Below the pieces are notes generated by a model. It was not told the DNA's origin. It made no database searches and saw only the letters and a program-made list of their open reading frames with translations. Positions 9,301 through 21,239 of a stretch of 64,000 nucleotides of DNA are shown in pieces. Source of the stretch: Shinisaurus crocodilurus (lineage: Eukaryota; Chordata; Lepidosauria; Squamata; Shinisauridae); contig JAHFWL010001321.1 in NCBI GenBank assembly GCA_021292165.1, positions 390,501-454,500 of the forward strand. Reading direction: 5' to 3'. The position numbers and the translations under genes were made by a program. Each line of letters opens with the position of its first letter. Within the stretch, counting starts at the first letter, position 1.

Positions 9301-9795
9301 AACAATTCTGGGCACCAAACTTTAAGAAGGATGCAGACAAACTGGAAAGGGTTCAGAGGAGGGCAACAAAGATGATCAGGGAACTGGAAACAAAGCCCTA
9401 TGAGGAGAGACTGAAAGAACTGGGCATGTTTCGCCTTCAGAAGAGAAGACTGAGGGGAGATATGATAGCACTCTTCAAGTCCTTGAAAGGTTATACACAG
9501 AGGAGGGCCAGGATCTCTCCTTGACTATCCCAGAGTGTAGGACACGGGATAATGGGCTCAAGCTACAGGAAGCCAGATTCCGCCTGGACATCGGGGAAAA
9601 CTTCCTGACTGTTAGAGCAATATGAGAATGGAACCAATGACCTAGGGAGGTTCTGGGCTCTCCCTCCCTGGAGGCATTCAAGATGCAGCTGGACAACCAT
9701 CTGTCAGGGATGCTTTGACTTCCTGTGTTGAGCAGGGGGTTGTGGACTCGATGGCCTCATAGGCCCCTTCCATCTCTACTTCTATGAATCTATGT
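9301..9795 (+). mobile_element. CR1 3' fragment
   Basis: Starts at attctgggcaccaaacttta (the FWAPHFKKD segment of CR1 ORF2) and runs to the 3' end ctatgaatctatg. Small indels break the frame. Confidence 0.85.
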
Positions 9796-9824
9796 GTTAC
9801 CAAGGGCCTATCCAGCATTCTTAT

Positions 9825-9995
9825 TCTCACACTGGCCAACCAGATGCCCCCATGGGAAGCCCACAAGCAGAACATGAGTGGAATAGCACCCTCCCTCCCA
9901 AGTTCCCCAGCATACTGCTTCTGATACTGGAACTAATATATAGCTGTCATGACTGGTAGCCACTGATAGCCATAAAGCCATCCAAATTGGTGACT
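9825..9995 (-). mobile_element. CR1-like LINE (second family) fragment
   Basis: Contains tccagcattctta, the 'cacactggccaaccagatgc' segment and ccatccaaattggtgactgcc, all in the order seen at 31760-32110. Highly diverged. Confidence 0.6.
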
Positions 9996-10154
9996 GCCAA
10001 ATGTATCCATTTATTTAATAGATTCACATACTGCTGAGCATATTTGAAATATCTGTAAGTTGTCCACAAACTAATTGTAGAATTTACATTAAAATACATA
10101 AAATTACTAAAACATTTATATAAAACGTTAATAAAAACATTAAAATCAGTTAAA

Positions 10155-10245
10155 ACCAATACAACACCATAATTGTTGTGAACCACCCAGAGCGCTTCGG
10201 CTATTGGGCGGTATCGAAATGAAAATAATAATAATAAAAATAATT
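10155..10245 (+). mobile_element. L2 3' tail
   Basis: Contains gtgaaccacccagagcgcttcggctattggg and an AAT-rich end. Confidence 0.75.
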
Positions 10246-10395
10246 ACAGACAGACTGGGTAGCATATTCACTCAGGGAAGGCCCGGGTAAAGAAATTAGT
10301 CTTTATTTGGTGCCCACCTCCTGAATACTAGGGGAGTGATCATTCTATACATTGGGCGCCACCACCAAAAAGGCCCGCTTCCTGGTTGCTGCGAG

Positions 10396-11763
<1,368 letters not shown>

Positions 11764-11764
11764 C

Positions 11765-11797
<33 letters not shown>

Positions 11798-11846
11798 AAG
11801 AAGAAGAAGAAGAAGAAGAAGAAGAAGAAGAAGAAGAAGAAGAAGA
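11764..11846 (-). repeat. (CTT)n(CTA)n microsatellite forming the KRAB exon acceptor tract
   Basis: On the minus strand about 18 CTT units are followed by about 11 CTA units, the last of which supplies the AG of the splice acceptor. The run contains no earlier AG, so it behaves as a long pyrimidine-rich acceptor. Confidence 0.85.
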
Positions 11847-11929
11847 GGTCAGTTTCTCCTGGCAGCAAATATAAAGAATAAAAAAGACCATACTGCTACT
11901 CGGTCAACTTGAGACTGGGATATTTGAGG

Positions 11930-12600
11930 ATGCCCTGCTCCCCTTATCAGCTTGACCAATTACGGAGGTCTTCTGAAGAGGTATTCTTGCTGATCCTACA
12001 TGGGTCAGATACGTTTGGAAACCACCAGGGGCAAGGCCTTGAGTGTGGTGGCTCCCATCCTGTGCAATGCCCTTCTAATTGAGATCAGGCATGCACCAAT
12101 GTTACGGTACTTTGTTTCCAGCATTTTCTGAAAACTTTTCTTTTCTGGCAAGCATTTCCTATTGGCTAAGCAGGGAGGCTCACCTGGGGCCTACATTGTG
12201 CTCTTTTCAGCACCAGGTGAAGACCTTTTTATTTTCCCAGGCATTTTAGTTTCAGTTTCTGTTTTAAATCTGGTACTTGTTTTTAATCTGTGCACTGCTG
12301 CTAGGTTCTAATTGGTTATTATTTATTTTATACTGTAGTTTTAAACTTTTAAACTCTGCTATTGTATTTTATTGTGTTGTATTTTTAGTTTTTCAGTTTC
12401 TGTTTTAAATCTGGTACTATGTTTTAAATCATTGCACAGCTGCTAGGTTCTATTTGGTTATTATTATTATTTCTCTAATGTAGTTTTAAACTTTTATATT
12501 GTATTTTATGGTTTTAATTGTTGTGAATCACCCAGAGAACTTCGGCTAATGGGTGGTTAATAGAGATGTAATAAATAAATAAATAAATAAATTCTACCAG
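11930..12600 (+). mobile_element. L2 LINE 3' end with a tandemly duplicated tail
   Basis: Begins with a degraded ORF2 C-terminus (about 12030-12150, ALSVVAPILCNALL). The tail segment 'cagtttctgttttaaatctg' through gctaggttctaattggttatt occurs twice (about 12243-12385 and 12380-12510). It ends with acccagagaacttcggctaatggg and aataaataaata. Confidence 0.75.
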
Positions 12601-12689
12601 CATTTTATTGCTGTGTCTGCTTTTATTGTAGGCAACTTCAGACAGCAGATGGGGAGTGGGGAGGCTAGGGAGCAGGTGAGGTGCTGGAG

Positions 12690-13060
12690 GACAGGGCTAT
12701 GTAGACCCTGTGGCAGGCCAGCCTGCTGCCTTCAGCTGCAAGAGAAGACACTGTCTGATTCCCAGTGTTGAAGTAAAAGTCAACTGCCAGTCTGGTCAAC
12801 TTCCAAATGGCCGGCATCAAGGGCGGGCATGGTCGGGCACCTGCCAAGGGCCCACAGCCCAGCAGGGCCCCCCCGACAAGAGCCCCCTGGAGTTGCTCCT
12901 CCTCTTCACCATGGCAACCTGCTTCTTCACCTGCTTCTCGCTCTGGCCCAGACAACAGTGATGGTGGGAAAGAGGAGAAGGAGATGCCACAGCCTGCTTG
13001 CTCCCTGGCTCTCTGCCTGCCAAGCAAGTAAGTGGTAGCCATGAGGAGAAAAAGGAGGAG
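12690..13060. repeat. GC-rich repeat related to 35395-35970
   Basis: Shares 'ggtcgggcacctgccaaggg', an agttgctcctcctctt segment, ctctggcccagacaa and a cttgctccctggctctctgcctgc block with the two copies at 35395-35640 and 35760-35970 (opposite orientation there). Probably a non-autonomous transposon; ends were not defined. The small reading frames in it are not convincing. Confidence 0.45.
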
Positions 13061-13109
13061 GAGCAAGAGAAGCTGGTGATAATGGTGGTGAGAAGATAGA
13101 CCAGGGACG

Positions 13110-13412
13110 GAGAAACTCTTTCAACCTCTCCATTTTGGAGAAGGCCTCAGAGGCCACATTCCAGTGGTAGGCGGGGCCAAATCAAAAGGGAGAAACCCAA
13201 ATACCACAAATAGCAGTGTGTACTTTAGCTTAAAACGATCACTGCCAGTAATTAAGTCTTTGGAGAGGCATTTCAAGCTTTTAGAGAGAAAAGCGGCAGA
13301 AATGCCAGGAAAACGCCAAACAAGCAGCGGTGCAAGGGAAAGGGGTGGTACCAAGAGAAGGAGGCTTGGCCCTTTGGGGACCAGATTTGGCCCCAGGTCA
13401 TGAGGTGCTGCA
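13110..13412 (+). mobile_element. hAT-type non-autonomous element ('attccagtggtgggcggggcc' family)
   Basis: Contains ctttcaacctctccattttggag, attccagtggtaggcggggccaaa, a gaggcatttcaagctttta segment and ends ggtcatgaggtgctgcacctg, in the same order as 20552-20873. Diverged. Confidence 0.6.
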
Positions 13413-13729
13413 CCTGTGAGGTAGACTCACCGAGTGAGGGGGCCGATTGAATGTGTCATGGCCAAGGGCCCTCAGGAACCAGAATCTGTGGAAATGGGAA
13501 GGGGAGCCATCTTGTCCTTCTCCAAAATATCTCGGGCCAGCAAGCTACCCTTTGCCGGTCTCCCTGATTATTCCTCCTGTACCTGTACTGGATGCTGAGA
13601 AGCTGTTTCCACACCGCCAGAAAGAAAGGATGACCTAGAAGGAACCTCCAGTGTCATTCCAGTATCTCCAATTGCTGTTCCACATCCTACAAGGAAGACA
13701 AAGAAGGTGGGAAGGCCTCTTATACTTCA

Positions 13730-13810
13730 TAGATTTCATAAATCATAGAGTTGGAAGGAGCCTACAAGGCTATCGAGTCCAACCCCCTGCTCAATGCAGG
13801 AAACTTCTGT
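13730..13810 (-). mobile_element. CR1 3' tip
   Basis: Reverse of the CR1 end: aaatcatagagttggaagga, then gagtccaaccccctgctcaatgc. Confidence 0.75.
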
Positions 13811-14179
13811 ATTTGATGATACTCCCCCATGAAGGCCTTTACAATGAAGGAAACAGCTGCCCAAATGGAGAATAGCCTACCTGTTCTCAGAGAGAGAATG
13901 GCATTCATGAGCATTCTGCACTTATACTTGTTCTGAGCTAAGCCCGTCGGCCTCCGTGTGGCTTTGAGCCATGAGTCATAGTGCTGAGTTGTCTTAGGGT
14001 TGGATCAAGGACCTGCCTTCCACGGACAGAAGGGCTCCACTCACACAAGGGGCCTCCACCCGATTTTGGGGGATCTTCGCCTCCTCCCCACTACACCATA
14101 GTGGAGAGCTCCCCACCCCAAGGCGCTTACCATCTAAAATTGGAAGCACTGGGGAGAGACAACAGAAGTGGAGGGGGGA

Positions 14180-14830
14180 AATGTGTGGTGTGGTGGTTTG
14201 AGTGTTGGGTTGGGACTGGGGAGATCCGGGTTTGAGTCCCCGCTCGGTCATGAAGCTCACTGGGTGACTCTGGGCCAGGCACTGCCTCTCAGCCTAGCCT
14301 ACCTCACAGGGTTGTGAGGACAAAATGGAGAGCAGGATCATGTACCGTATTTTTCGCTCCATAAGACGCACCGGACCATAAGACGCACTTACCGTATGGT
14401 ACAAAATATATATATATATTTTTTAATCATCTGTTCCGCGGGGAATCAGCTGAGAGGCGGGGATTCCCCGCCCTGCCCAGGAGTCCTCCGCTCTTCCGGA
14501 CCAGCAGAGGAAAGTAAAACAATAAAATAAAATAATAATAATTTTTTTAAAAAAAAAATTTAAATCAGCTGTTCCACGGGGAATCAGCTGAGAGGCGGGG
14601 CTTCCCCCACCCTGCCCAGGTCCTCCGCTCTTCCGGACCAGCAGAAGAAAGTTAAAAAAAATATATTTTTTAAAATACTATATTCGCTCCATAGGACGCA
14701 CAGACATTTCCACCTAGTTTGGGGGGGGGGGGAGTGCGTCTTATGGAGCAAAAAATATGGTAAGCTGTCTTTGGTTCCTTGCAGGAAAAAAGGTGGGATA
14801 TAAATATATTAAGTAGATAAAAATTTAAAA
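14180..14830 (+). mobile_element. MIR/CORE-like SINE split by a TA-flanked MITE
   Basis: The SINE head and core (tgtggtgtggtggtttgagt to aggatcatgta) run to 14344. The SINE tail (taagctgtctttggttcctt) resumes at 14761, ending in gataaa-rich sequence. The 416-bp interruption is described separately. Confidence 0.85.
14345..14760. mobile_element. TA-flanked MITE with ccgtatttttcgctccataa termini
   Basis: Terminal inverted repeats of about 27 nt (ccgtatttttcgctccataa... and its complement ...ttatggagcaaaaaatatgg) are flanked by TA at 14343-14344 and 14761-14762, consistent with Tc1/mariner-type insertion. Inside, a block (attccgc/ttccacggggaatcagctgag through cttccggaccagcag) is tandemly duplicated (about 14428-14520 and 14563-14660). 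Confidence 0.85.
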
Positions 14831-15186
14831 AAAAATTTTTTTAAATGGAGGGGAGGTAAACAGGGGCAGAATATTGGTTGGATCTGCCTTCCACAGACTG
14901 ACAAAAGGGCTCCACTCAAGAAAGGTGCCTCTCTGCCCAGTTTGAGGAGATAACCCTCCCCACCCCTGCAACACAGCTCACCCCATTCAGCTGGGTTCCC
15001 TAAACCTCTGTGTAGCATCTTCAGGGGCCTGGAGGGGCTGCCATAGGGAGAAGGCCTTAATCTGGCTCCGACTCATAGACGTCTCCTCCCCCCATGCACG
15101 CAGGCTCTAGGGGAGCATAGCAGCAGCACCTGGACTTCATATTCGGGGGGGGGATCCATGTTGAAATGTGCCCCGTCGATCCTTAC

Positions 15187-15313
15187 CCAGCAAGGCAGCC
15201 CCTCCGTCACCCTCCTGCACGATCCACCTGAACACCGGCCGCTGCGTGGTGTCCGACGGAGTGCTTTCTGCCTCGGGGAGATCCACAGCTGCTTTAGGTG
15301 ACTTCCTCTTCAC
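15187..15313 (-). CDS. Locus A linker exon (127 nt)
   Basis: A linker exon between the SCAN and KRAB exons, a position typical of reptile SCAN-KRAB zinc-finger genes (family knowledge). Acceptor ctgttccag before 15313, donor CTGGGTAAGG at 15187. It is open in phase 0 from entry and encodes a short acidic linker beginning VKRKSPKAAVDLPEAES and ending VQEGDGGAALLG. It is homologous to, and the same length (127 nt) as, the exons at 62548-62422 and 54361-54235. It follows the SCAN exon, which ends in phase 0, so the junction is in frame. It leaves in phase 1, which needs a further exon before the KRAB box. Confidence 0.8.
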
Positions 15314-15535
15314 CTGGAACAGGAGCAGAGGAACATCGGAAGCTGGCCTTATCCTGAGTCAGACCCTGGGTCCATCTGGCCCAGTATTTGTGGGGCCTTG
15401 CCCTAGCACGGAGGGAGCTTCAATGTCAGGCACCAATTTTGACTCGGGGGAAGAGTTGGGAGAGGCAGGCCCAGCTGTGGGGAATCATAGAAGTGGCAGT
15501 TCAGCTCTGCCAGGCCTCCCACCGCCCAGTGAACA

Positions 15536-15735
15536 TAGGAACATAGGAAGCCTCCTTATACTGAGTCAGACCATGGGTCCAATCTAGCCCAATATCGTCG
15601 ACACTGACTGGCAGCAGCGGCTCTCCAGGGTTTCAGGCAGGAATATTTCCAGCCCTACCTGGAGAAGTTGGGACACTGATCCTGGGACCTTCGGCATGCA
15701 AAGCTATGGCTTTCCCATTGAGCCGCGGTTCCACC
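15536..15735 (-). mobile_element. tRNA-derived SINE with CR1-like tail, copy 1
   Basis: On the minus strand it begins with a degenerate tRNA-like head (cggctcaatgggaaagcc, loss of the A box) and continues with 'gcctgaaaccctggagagcc'. The 3' tail 'ggacccatggtctgactcag' followed by tataaggaggcttcctatgttc resembles the end of the second CR1-like LINE family. Confidence 0.65.
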
Positions 15736-15831
15736 GTTGCATGTAATAGCCATGTCACCCAATACTTTAATTCAACTACCAGTCTGTAAGATTCCAGTCC
15801 TCATGGTTCTGAAAAACTGACTGAATTAAAC

Positions 15832-16015
15832 AGGAACATACGCTGCCTTTATACCAAGCCAGACCCTTGGTCCATCTAGTCTAGTGTTGCCAACACTGAC
15901 CGGCAGCAGCTCTCCAGGGTTTCAGGCAGGAATTTTTCCAGCCCTATCTGGAGATACCAGGGATTGAACCTGGGACATTTTGCATGCCAAGAAGGTGCTC
16001 TACCACTGAGCAAGA
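15832..16015 (-). mobile_element. tRNA-derived SINE with CR1-like tail, copy 2
   Basis: The minus-strand head has an A box (gctcagtggtagagc) and B box (ggttcaatccc). Next comes 'gcctgaaaccctggagagct', then a tail (gactagatggaccaaggg...atgttcc) close to the 3' end of the second CR1-like LINE family. Cleaner than the copy at 15536-15735. Confidence 0.75.
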
Positions 16016-16359
16016 TGTCCACACAAGGAATGGGGAGAGGAATTAGGCAAGTCATAGGACAAGCAAATGCCAAGGGCACTGTTCCCCAATCTTCCAACTT
16101 CTGCAAAACACTTGTGGCCCTGCCATATCTTTGGCAGCGAGCCCACAAGGACAAGTGATGTCGTGATCAATTTGGAAGTGCAGGCGCTCAATCATGACAG
16201 TCCTCATAGCCACAAATGCAGGCAGCTGGGTTGATCCAGATCAACAAACCAGTTCTTGACATTTTCATCTCCACCAGGAGCAGGTATTTGTAGAGCTTAA
16301 TTGTCTATTCAAGAGCAAGCCACCCCAAAATACCATGCATTACAACAGGAAACAATGAG

Positions 16360-16650
16360 CTGGTTCACACAACACAGCAAACCTGCGTATGGGTTGAGTG
16401 TGGGTTGTTGTTGAATCGTGGGTTGTTTTGTTGTGTGAACTCAGCTGCTCTAACAAACCATGATTTGTTAACCCTGAACAACCCAGAAGAGAACCCATGG
16501 TTTGTTTTTGGGTTGTGAACTGTGGGTTGTTCATGGTTAACAAACCATGTTTTGTTAGCGCGGCTGGGTTCACACAACACAACCCCATGGTTCAATGACA
16601 ACCCACACTCAATCCATACACTGGCTTGTTGAGTTGTGTGAACCCACTCA
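16360..16650. mobile_element. Hairpin MITE of the ggttcacacaacac family
   Basis: Ends ggttcacacaacacagc and ...gttgagttgtgtgaacc are inverted. The interior is built of further short inversions of aacccatggtttgtt and ctaacaaaccatg, so the whole unit can fold. Sister copies: 20185-20300, 26670-26900, 29450-29675, 30340-30712, 46507-46772. Confidence 0.65.
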
Positions 16651-16836
16651 ATATATTGTTACTGGGGAAATCAGTTTCCCCCTGAGCCACTGTGAGCAGT
16701 GCAACTGAAGTCAGAGGGAACAGGGAATTCTGAGGGGGGTGGCAGAGGACATCACCATCCCATTTGTTTAAAAAAGTGCTGGCGTTTCGTCCCTGTGAAC
16801 CCTGATTCCACTATACCACAGCGTCAGGATCTATGA

Positions 16837-17196
16837 CAGGAATATGCAACCTTTTTTGGGCCTGTGGGCACATTTGACAATTTGAAAAACCATCCTGGGC
16901 ACGACCACAAAACGGGCGTGCTGCAGATGAAAGCATTGGCCAGCCACCACCTGCAATCTTCGTTTGCTCAGGATGTCTTTGAGCCCCATGTGTGGCCCAG
17001 AGGCATTCATAGGAAAGCAAGAGGGGGGAGTGTTAGAGTTTGCTTTGAAGCGATCCCAGCTGCCAGTAAGAAATTTTGTTACTTAAAAACAAACAAACCA
17101 TAAATATGAAGTAGGAGGTTTGGGCACTTTGGCGGGTACCAGGAAATGTGTCTGAGGGTGCACTGGTGCCCATGGGCACCAGGTTGCCCGCCCCTG
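16837..17196. mobile_element. hAT-type element with 8-bp duplication
   Basis: Ends caggaatatgcaacct and aggttgcccgcccctg are inverted. Flanks atctatga (16829-16836) and atctatgg (17197-17204) match at 7 of 8 positions, the hAT target-site length. Non-coding, 360 bp. Confidence 0.75.
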
Positions 17197-17359
17197 ATCT
17201 ATGGGCTGGGATTAATAGTTCAGTCCCAGCATTAGAGGAGGACCGGGACAGGACATCCAAAAACCCCTCTGAAAACAAACCCTGTGGAAACTTCTGCTGC
17301 TTACAAATAGTAAATTCTCTTGTTGCTGGGAGGACAGTGCCACTGGTTTAACTGATTAA

Positions 17360-17430
17360 AGGTGCAATCCTATGCAAGTTTAGACAGAAAAAAAGGCCTA
17401 CAACTCCCAGCATGCCCCAGCCAGCCAGCC
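17360..17430. repeat. End of a 'gcaatcctatgcatgtttag' MITE
   Basis: Contains ggtgcaatcctatgcaagtt and tacaactcccagcatgcccc, the left half of the element seen whole at 30167-30292. Confidence 0.6.
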
Positions 17431-17587
17431 TGTTCCACCCATTCAGTGCCACTGTCCTGTCAGGGGTTGGGATATCCCTTCTCTGGGTGCCATTCAGGAA
17501 AAGTGGAGCCACTGGATGGGGATTTTGGGGATGCACTTCTCCACACATTCTCAGCCCCTCGGAACAACCCAGATGAAACTCTCTTAC

Positions 17588-17992
17588 CTGCTCTTTGTCC
17601 TCTGCCTGGATCAGGAGGAAACCTTCGGCCAGGGCCACAGCCTCCGAACTGGTCTCCGGCCTACACTCTCTCACCCAGCTCTCAATCTCTGGGGGCAGGA
17701 CAGTCAGGAACTGCTCCAGAATGACCAAGTCCAGAATCCGAGTCTTGGTGTGTCGCTCTGGCTTCATCCACTGATAGCAGAGTTTGTGGAGGCGGCTGCA
17801 AACCTCACGGGGCCCCTCGGCCTCCTGGTAGCGGAACTGCCTGAACTGCTGGCGCCGTTCGTCTGAGCTGCCAGTGTCCCCACCCAGAATCTTTTGCACT
17901 GTTCTTTCCCAGAATTCCCTGCTGTTCCCAGCCTCCTTGACAACAGGGACTCTTCCTTCTTCGTGGCCAGCAGCTGCACTCTGCCCCTCCAT
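17588..17992 (-). CDS. Locus A SCAN-domain exon with start codon
   Basis: First coding exon of locus A. The ATG at 17992 is chosen because it has a strong context (gcaaagATGG) and matches the usual start of SCAN proteins; an upstream in-frame Met at 18073 is possible. 135 codons to the donor CAGGTAAGAG at 17588, ending in phase 0. The SCAN domain occupies about residues 22-125, with recognisable segments [41 protein letters not shown] and [23 protein letters not shown] domains mediate homo- or hetero-dimerisation of zinc-finger proteins (family knowledge). An acceptor-like tggctttgcag lies near 18105, separating it from a non-coding first exon, probably the one ending at 25681. The domain has no visible defect. 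Confidence 0.9.
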
Positions 17993-18259
17993 CTTTGCTC
18001 CGTACCCAAAGGCAGCCAGAGACAATATCGAAGGACAACTTTGCTCTGTGGCCAATTTCTTTCCCCGAGGCAAAAATCGCTCAACAGTGCGCAGCTGTTA
18101 AAACCTGCAAAGCCAACAACTTGTAATGCGCGAGAACAATTAATATTGGGTTCTTGAGGGCCGGAAGATATTTTACAAGCCCAAGTGGATGATTCCGGTC
18201 AGCAACTCGGGTTTCTCTAGGTAGGAAAGGCAAACAAGGGCCAAAGAGAAACTAGAACA

Positions 18260-18400
18260 GCCTTCGCCAACCTGGTGATGTCTGGTAGTTTTGGACTACA
18301 ACTGCTATCATCCCTGACTGCTGGCCATGCTGGAAAGGAGTTGTTGTCTGACACAACTGGAGGACTCCAGGTTGGGAACAATGAACTAGAGGCTGCAGGA
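18260..18400. mobile_element. Palindromic hAT-type MITE
   Basis: Left end cagccttcgccaacctggtg, core ttttggactacaactgctatcatccctgac, right end ggactccaggttgggaac. Diverged copy. Confidence 0.6.
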
Positions 18401-18419
18401 CAGCTCCTTCACCTCAGGC

Positions 18420-18790
18420 CAGAGGTGTGGAACCTCACAGCCGTGGGCTAAATATGGCCTGCTTGGGGATGCCAATGTAGCCCTCTGGGATTTTCCAGAA
18501 GGCCACAGCCTTTTCTCTTGGCCTCACTTGCTTTCCCCCACAACCATCAATCATTTGGTGGTTTCCCAAATTTTGCACAGCTCCCCCACCCACCAGCTTT
18601 CTAAGAGATTGAATTGCCTCTCTTAAAGCTTTGCTACTGGTCAGCAAAAGTTTTAAATGAAAGTACGGTATGCTAGGATTTTTTGTATTTTGGCCTGCCC
18701 CCTTTGGACCCGCCCACCACTGGAATGCAACCCCCCCACACACACACACACACACATCTCAAAAATGGAATTCAACCCTCTGGCTGAAAG
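18420..18790 (-). mobile_element. hAT-type element of the 20552-20873 family
   Basis: Outer ends ccagaggtgtggaacctcac and caaccctctggctgaaagagg. The interior includes tggtttcccaaattttgcac, a (CA)n run at 18727-18756 and ccactggaatgc in reverse order to 20552-20873. Confidence 0.6.
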
Positions 18791-19670
18791 AGGCTCATAA
18801 GCCTTGCCTCAGTCGAATGTAGGTTTTGGACTCTGGGGCTGACGCAGGGGTTATGCGCTACTTTCAGCGCCGAGGGCTGAATTCCATTCGTGGTGGGTGA
18901 AGCCAAAGGAGCACAGTCCAAACCCATAGAGCATCCTACCACTGGTTCTCCTAACAACCTCTCCTCCCTCTCTCCCTCTTTCCATTTATTCCCCTTCCCC
19001 TAATAGCCGTCTGGTCCAAATCCCCTGTCTTTTCCCTCCCCTTTGACCTATGATACAAATATAAAACCTATGATACAAATGATACAAATATGAAACAGTT
19101 TGAAACCGGTTTCAGTGTGCCCTGAATCACAAGGCAAGGTCTTGAGTTCTCTGCCCAGAATGCCAGGAGAGGAAGGAAGAAGTTTCCGGATATGACCCAA
19201 ATGCCTGCCCACCTGATGTTTTGGACTACGACTCCCAGCAGCCCCAGCCAGCATTGCCAATTCAGGGATGATGGGAGTTATAGCCAAACAACCACCGAAA
19301 ATGCTGTAAGGCACACAACTGTTACATATATACCAAAATCATACATGCATTTAATTATACAATACATGTTTATAGTTTTTTAGGATTCACGGAGGAAGAA
19401 TTCATATCACAATTACTTGGCAACATCTGCTGACGATTTATGAAACAGGTATATTACCAGATGCCTGACTTGAAATCCCTCTTTTGTCCTGGGTTTATTG
19501 TGCATTATTATTTAGACTGTGTATAAAAGAATTTCACCTTTGTCCACAGATTTGATTGTTTCTTATTTTCTAAACTTGGTACTGAATTCCACTTGCTGTT
19601 AGGATGCATGTGACGCTTTTGCCTATATACACAGGGTATATTATTAATTTATCATATAATAAACGTGACA
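18791..19670. other. Mostly unrecognised, with one MITE fragment
   Basis: A palindromic MITE half (gttttggactacgactcccagcagccccagccagc...gatgatgggagtt) is at about 19218-19280. A short gatacaaatat repeat is at 19050-19092. Nothing else was recognised. Confidence 0.35.
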
Positions 19671-19805
19671 CCAGTGTCGCGTGGTGGTTAGAGTGTTGGA
19701 CTGGGGCTTGGGAGACCCGGGTTCAAGTCCCCCCTCGGCCATGTGACTTTGGGCCAGTCTAGGAAAAAAAGGTGGGATATAAAAGTAATAATAAATAAAT
19801 GAAAA
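19671..19805 (+). mobile_element. MIR/CORE-like SINE with internal deletion
   Basis: Good head (gtggtggttagagtgttgg...cccgggttcaagtcccc), then a jump to gtgactttgggccagtct and the tail aaaaggtgggatataaaag. Confidence 0.75.
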
Positions 19806-20551
19806 ATAATTAAATGTACATATGATTTTTGGTGTAACCAACACACAGCTGTGTGCCTTGCAACATTTTCAGTCATTTACTCCAACTCTTGCCTTTCTTT
19901 TTGTTCAGGAGTTACAATTCAGCTGGAGCGCCAGGCTGTTGTGCAGGAACCCTACAAGGAAGAGTCAACTGCACAGTTCAAATCCCCTTGGGGTGAAAGG
20001 TCAAGGGGGACCTCTCTCTTCCTCCACCCCACCCTGCCCTCCCAACAGCGGCCATCTCCCTACCTTTTGCCTCCACTCGCTGGCCTGGATCACATGATCA
20101 CAGTGACTGAAACAATCCATGGGGGCCTGTTGCGGCCGGCACGCATGAGTTATTTGAGGGTCACTGCCCACCCCAGACAAGCCCTGCAGCCTGGGTTCAG
20201 ACGACACAGCAAGCCGTGCTGATGTGGGGAATTACAGAAATCCAGCCAGCCCGTATGGCAGCCGCAACAAGCCATGGTGGCTTGTTCCAGCCGCCATGAG
20301 CATGTGAACGGGGTGTATCCACTCTTTTGCCTTTCCAAAACCAAGTCCTCCCTCCTCTCTGATCCACTTACCCCCACCCCCCTGCCTTCGATGCACCCTC
20401 CGCTGCAAACTTCGTACTCACAAGGTCACATTCCTGCGGTGAGTGGGACCAAAATACCAGCATTTTCTAGCTTAAAGCTCTTAGTGCCAAATAGATGTGT
20501 ACTGTTCCCCCAAATACCTGTCTGGGCAATCAGGATCCCCAATCCTGTGGA
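19806..20551. other. Largely unrecognised; hairpin MITE fragment at 20185-20300
   Basis: The fragment tgggttcagacgacacagcaagcc...ggcttgttccagccgccatgagcatgtgaa is a copy of the cacaac hairpin family. No coding frame was recognised elsewhere. Confidence 0.4.
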
Positions 20552-20873
20552 GCAGGGATGTTGAACCTTTTTCAACCTGAGGGCCAAATTCCATTTCGGA
20601 GAAGCTGGGGGGGGGGGCGCATTCCAGTGGTGGGTGGGGCCAAAGGCAAAAGGGGTGGGCCAAAATGCCAGCTTATTGTAGCTTAGAGCTCTTCCTGCCA
20701 GTAACTAAGCCTTAGGGGAGGCATTTCAACCTTTTTAGAAAGGGGGGGGGGCTACACAAAAGCCAGGAAAGCACCAAACCATTGGTGGTGGGGAAAAGGG
20801 GGGATTCAGGGGGCCAGATTCGGACCCCAGGTGGGCCAGATCTGCCTTCGGGTCTGAGGTTCTGCACCTCTGG
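20552..20873 (+). mobile_element. hAT-type non-autonomous element
   Basis: Inverted ends cagggatgttgaacct and aggttctgcacctctg. The interior gccaaattccatttcggaga, attccagtggtgggtggggcc and aagccaggaaagcaccaaacca defines a family with relatives at 13110, 18420, 33838, 41940 and 60415. No target duplication was seen. Confidence 0.7.
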
Positions 20874-21239
20874 CATAGTGGCATAGCACCTCTTTCTCTA
20901 CCTTAGGCTGGGGGGGCCTGCATGTGGCCCCCAAGCCACACATTCCCTTCCGCAACCTTAAGATTACATTTCACCAGGAGGTGTGGAGGATGGACCTCTT
21001 TCACTCTTTGCCTCTGCAAAAGAGAATTAAGAGATCCTGGGATAGTGTTTACACACACAACTCTCACTCGAGATTCAGTTCTCGAGACGCCTCTATCCTC
21101 TTCTGATGTAAAGCTCTGAATGGCCTTTGTTGGCTGGCCTCTCAGCCCTTTCCCTTGTTTTATTTTAAAAGCTTATATCCTGCCTGTTTCCTTGAAGAGG
21201 AAATCAAAGATATGAACGGACAAAATCAGTAATTTAAAG
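20874..21239. other. No recognised feature
   Basis: No repeat or domain-like frame was recognised. A segment at 20940-21120 reads like an L2 C-terminus (KITFHQEVWRMDLF) but is too short to be sure. Confidence 0.3.

Larger units (their letters stand above)
14018..14965. repeat. Duplicated block of about 90 bp (14018-14110 and 14874-14965)
   Basis: Both copies read gatcaaggacctgccttccac / gatctgccttccac, agaagggctccactcac / aaaagggctccactcaag, then ccgattttggg / cccagtttgagg. They flank the SINE/MITE nest at 14180-14830 inside the locus A intron. The minus strand of each has an open frame with CVSGALLSV or FLSGALLSV, so these could be relics of a duplicated exon, but no convincing splice pair was found. 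Confidence 0.45.

Noticed and set aside
12665..13066. Proline/serine-rich proteins in overlapping frames
   Set aside because: Frames overlap on both strands inside a GC-rich repeat that recurs at 35395-35970; no domain.
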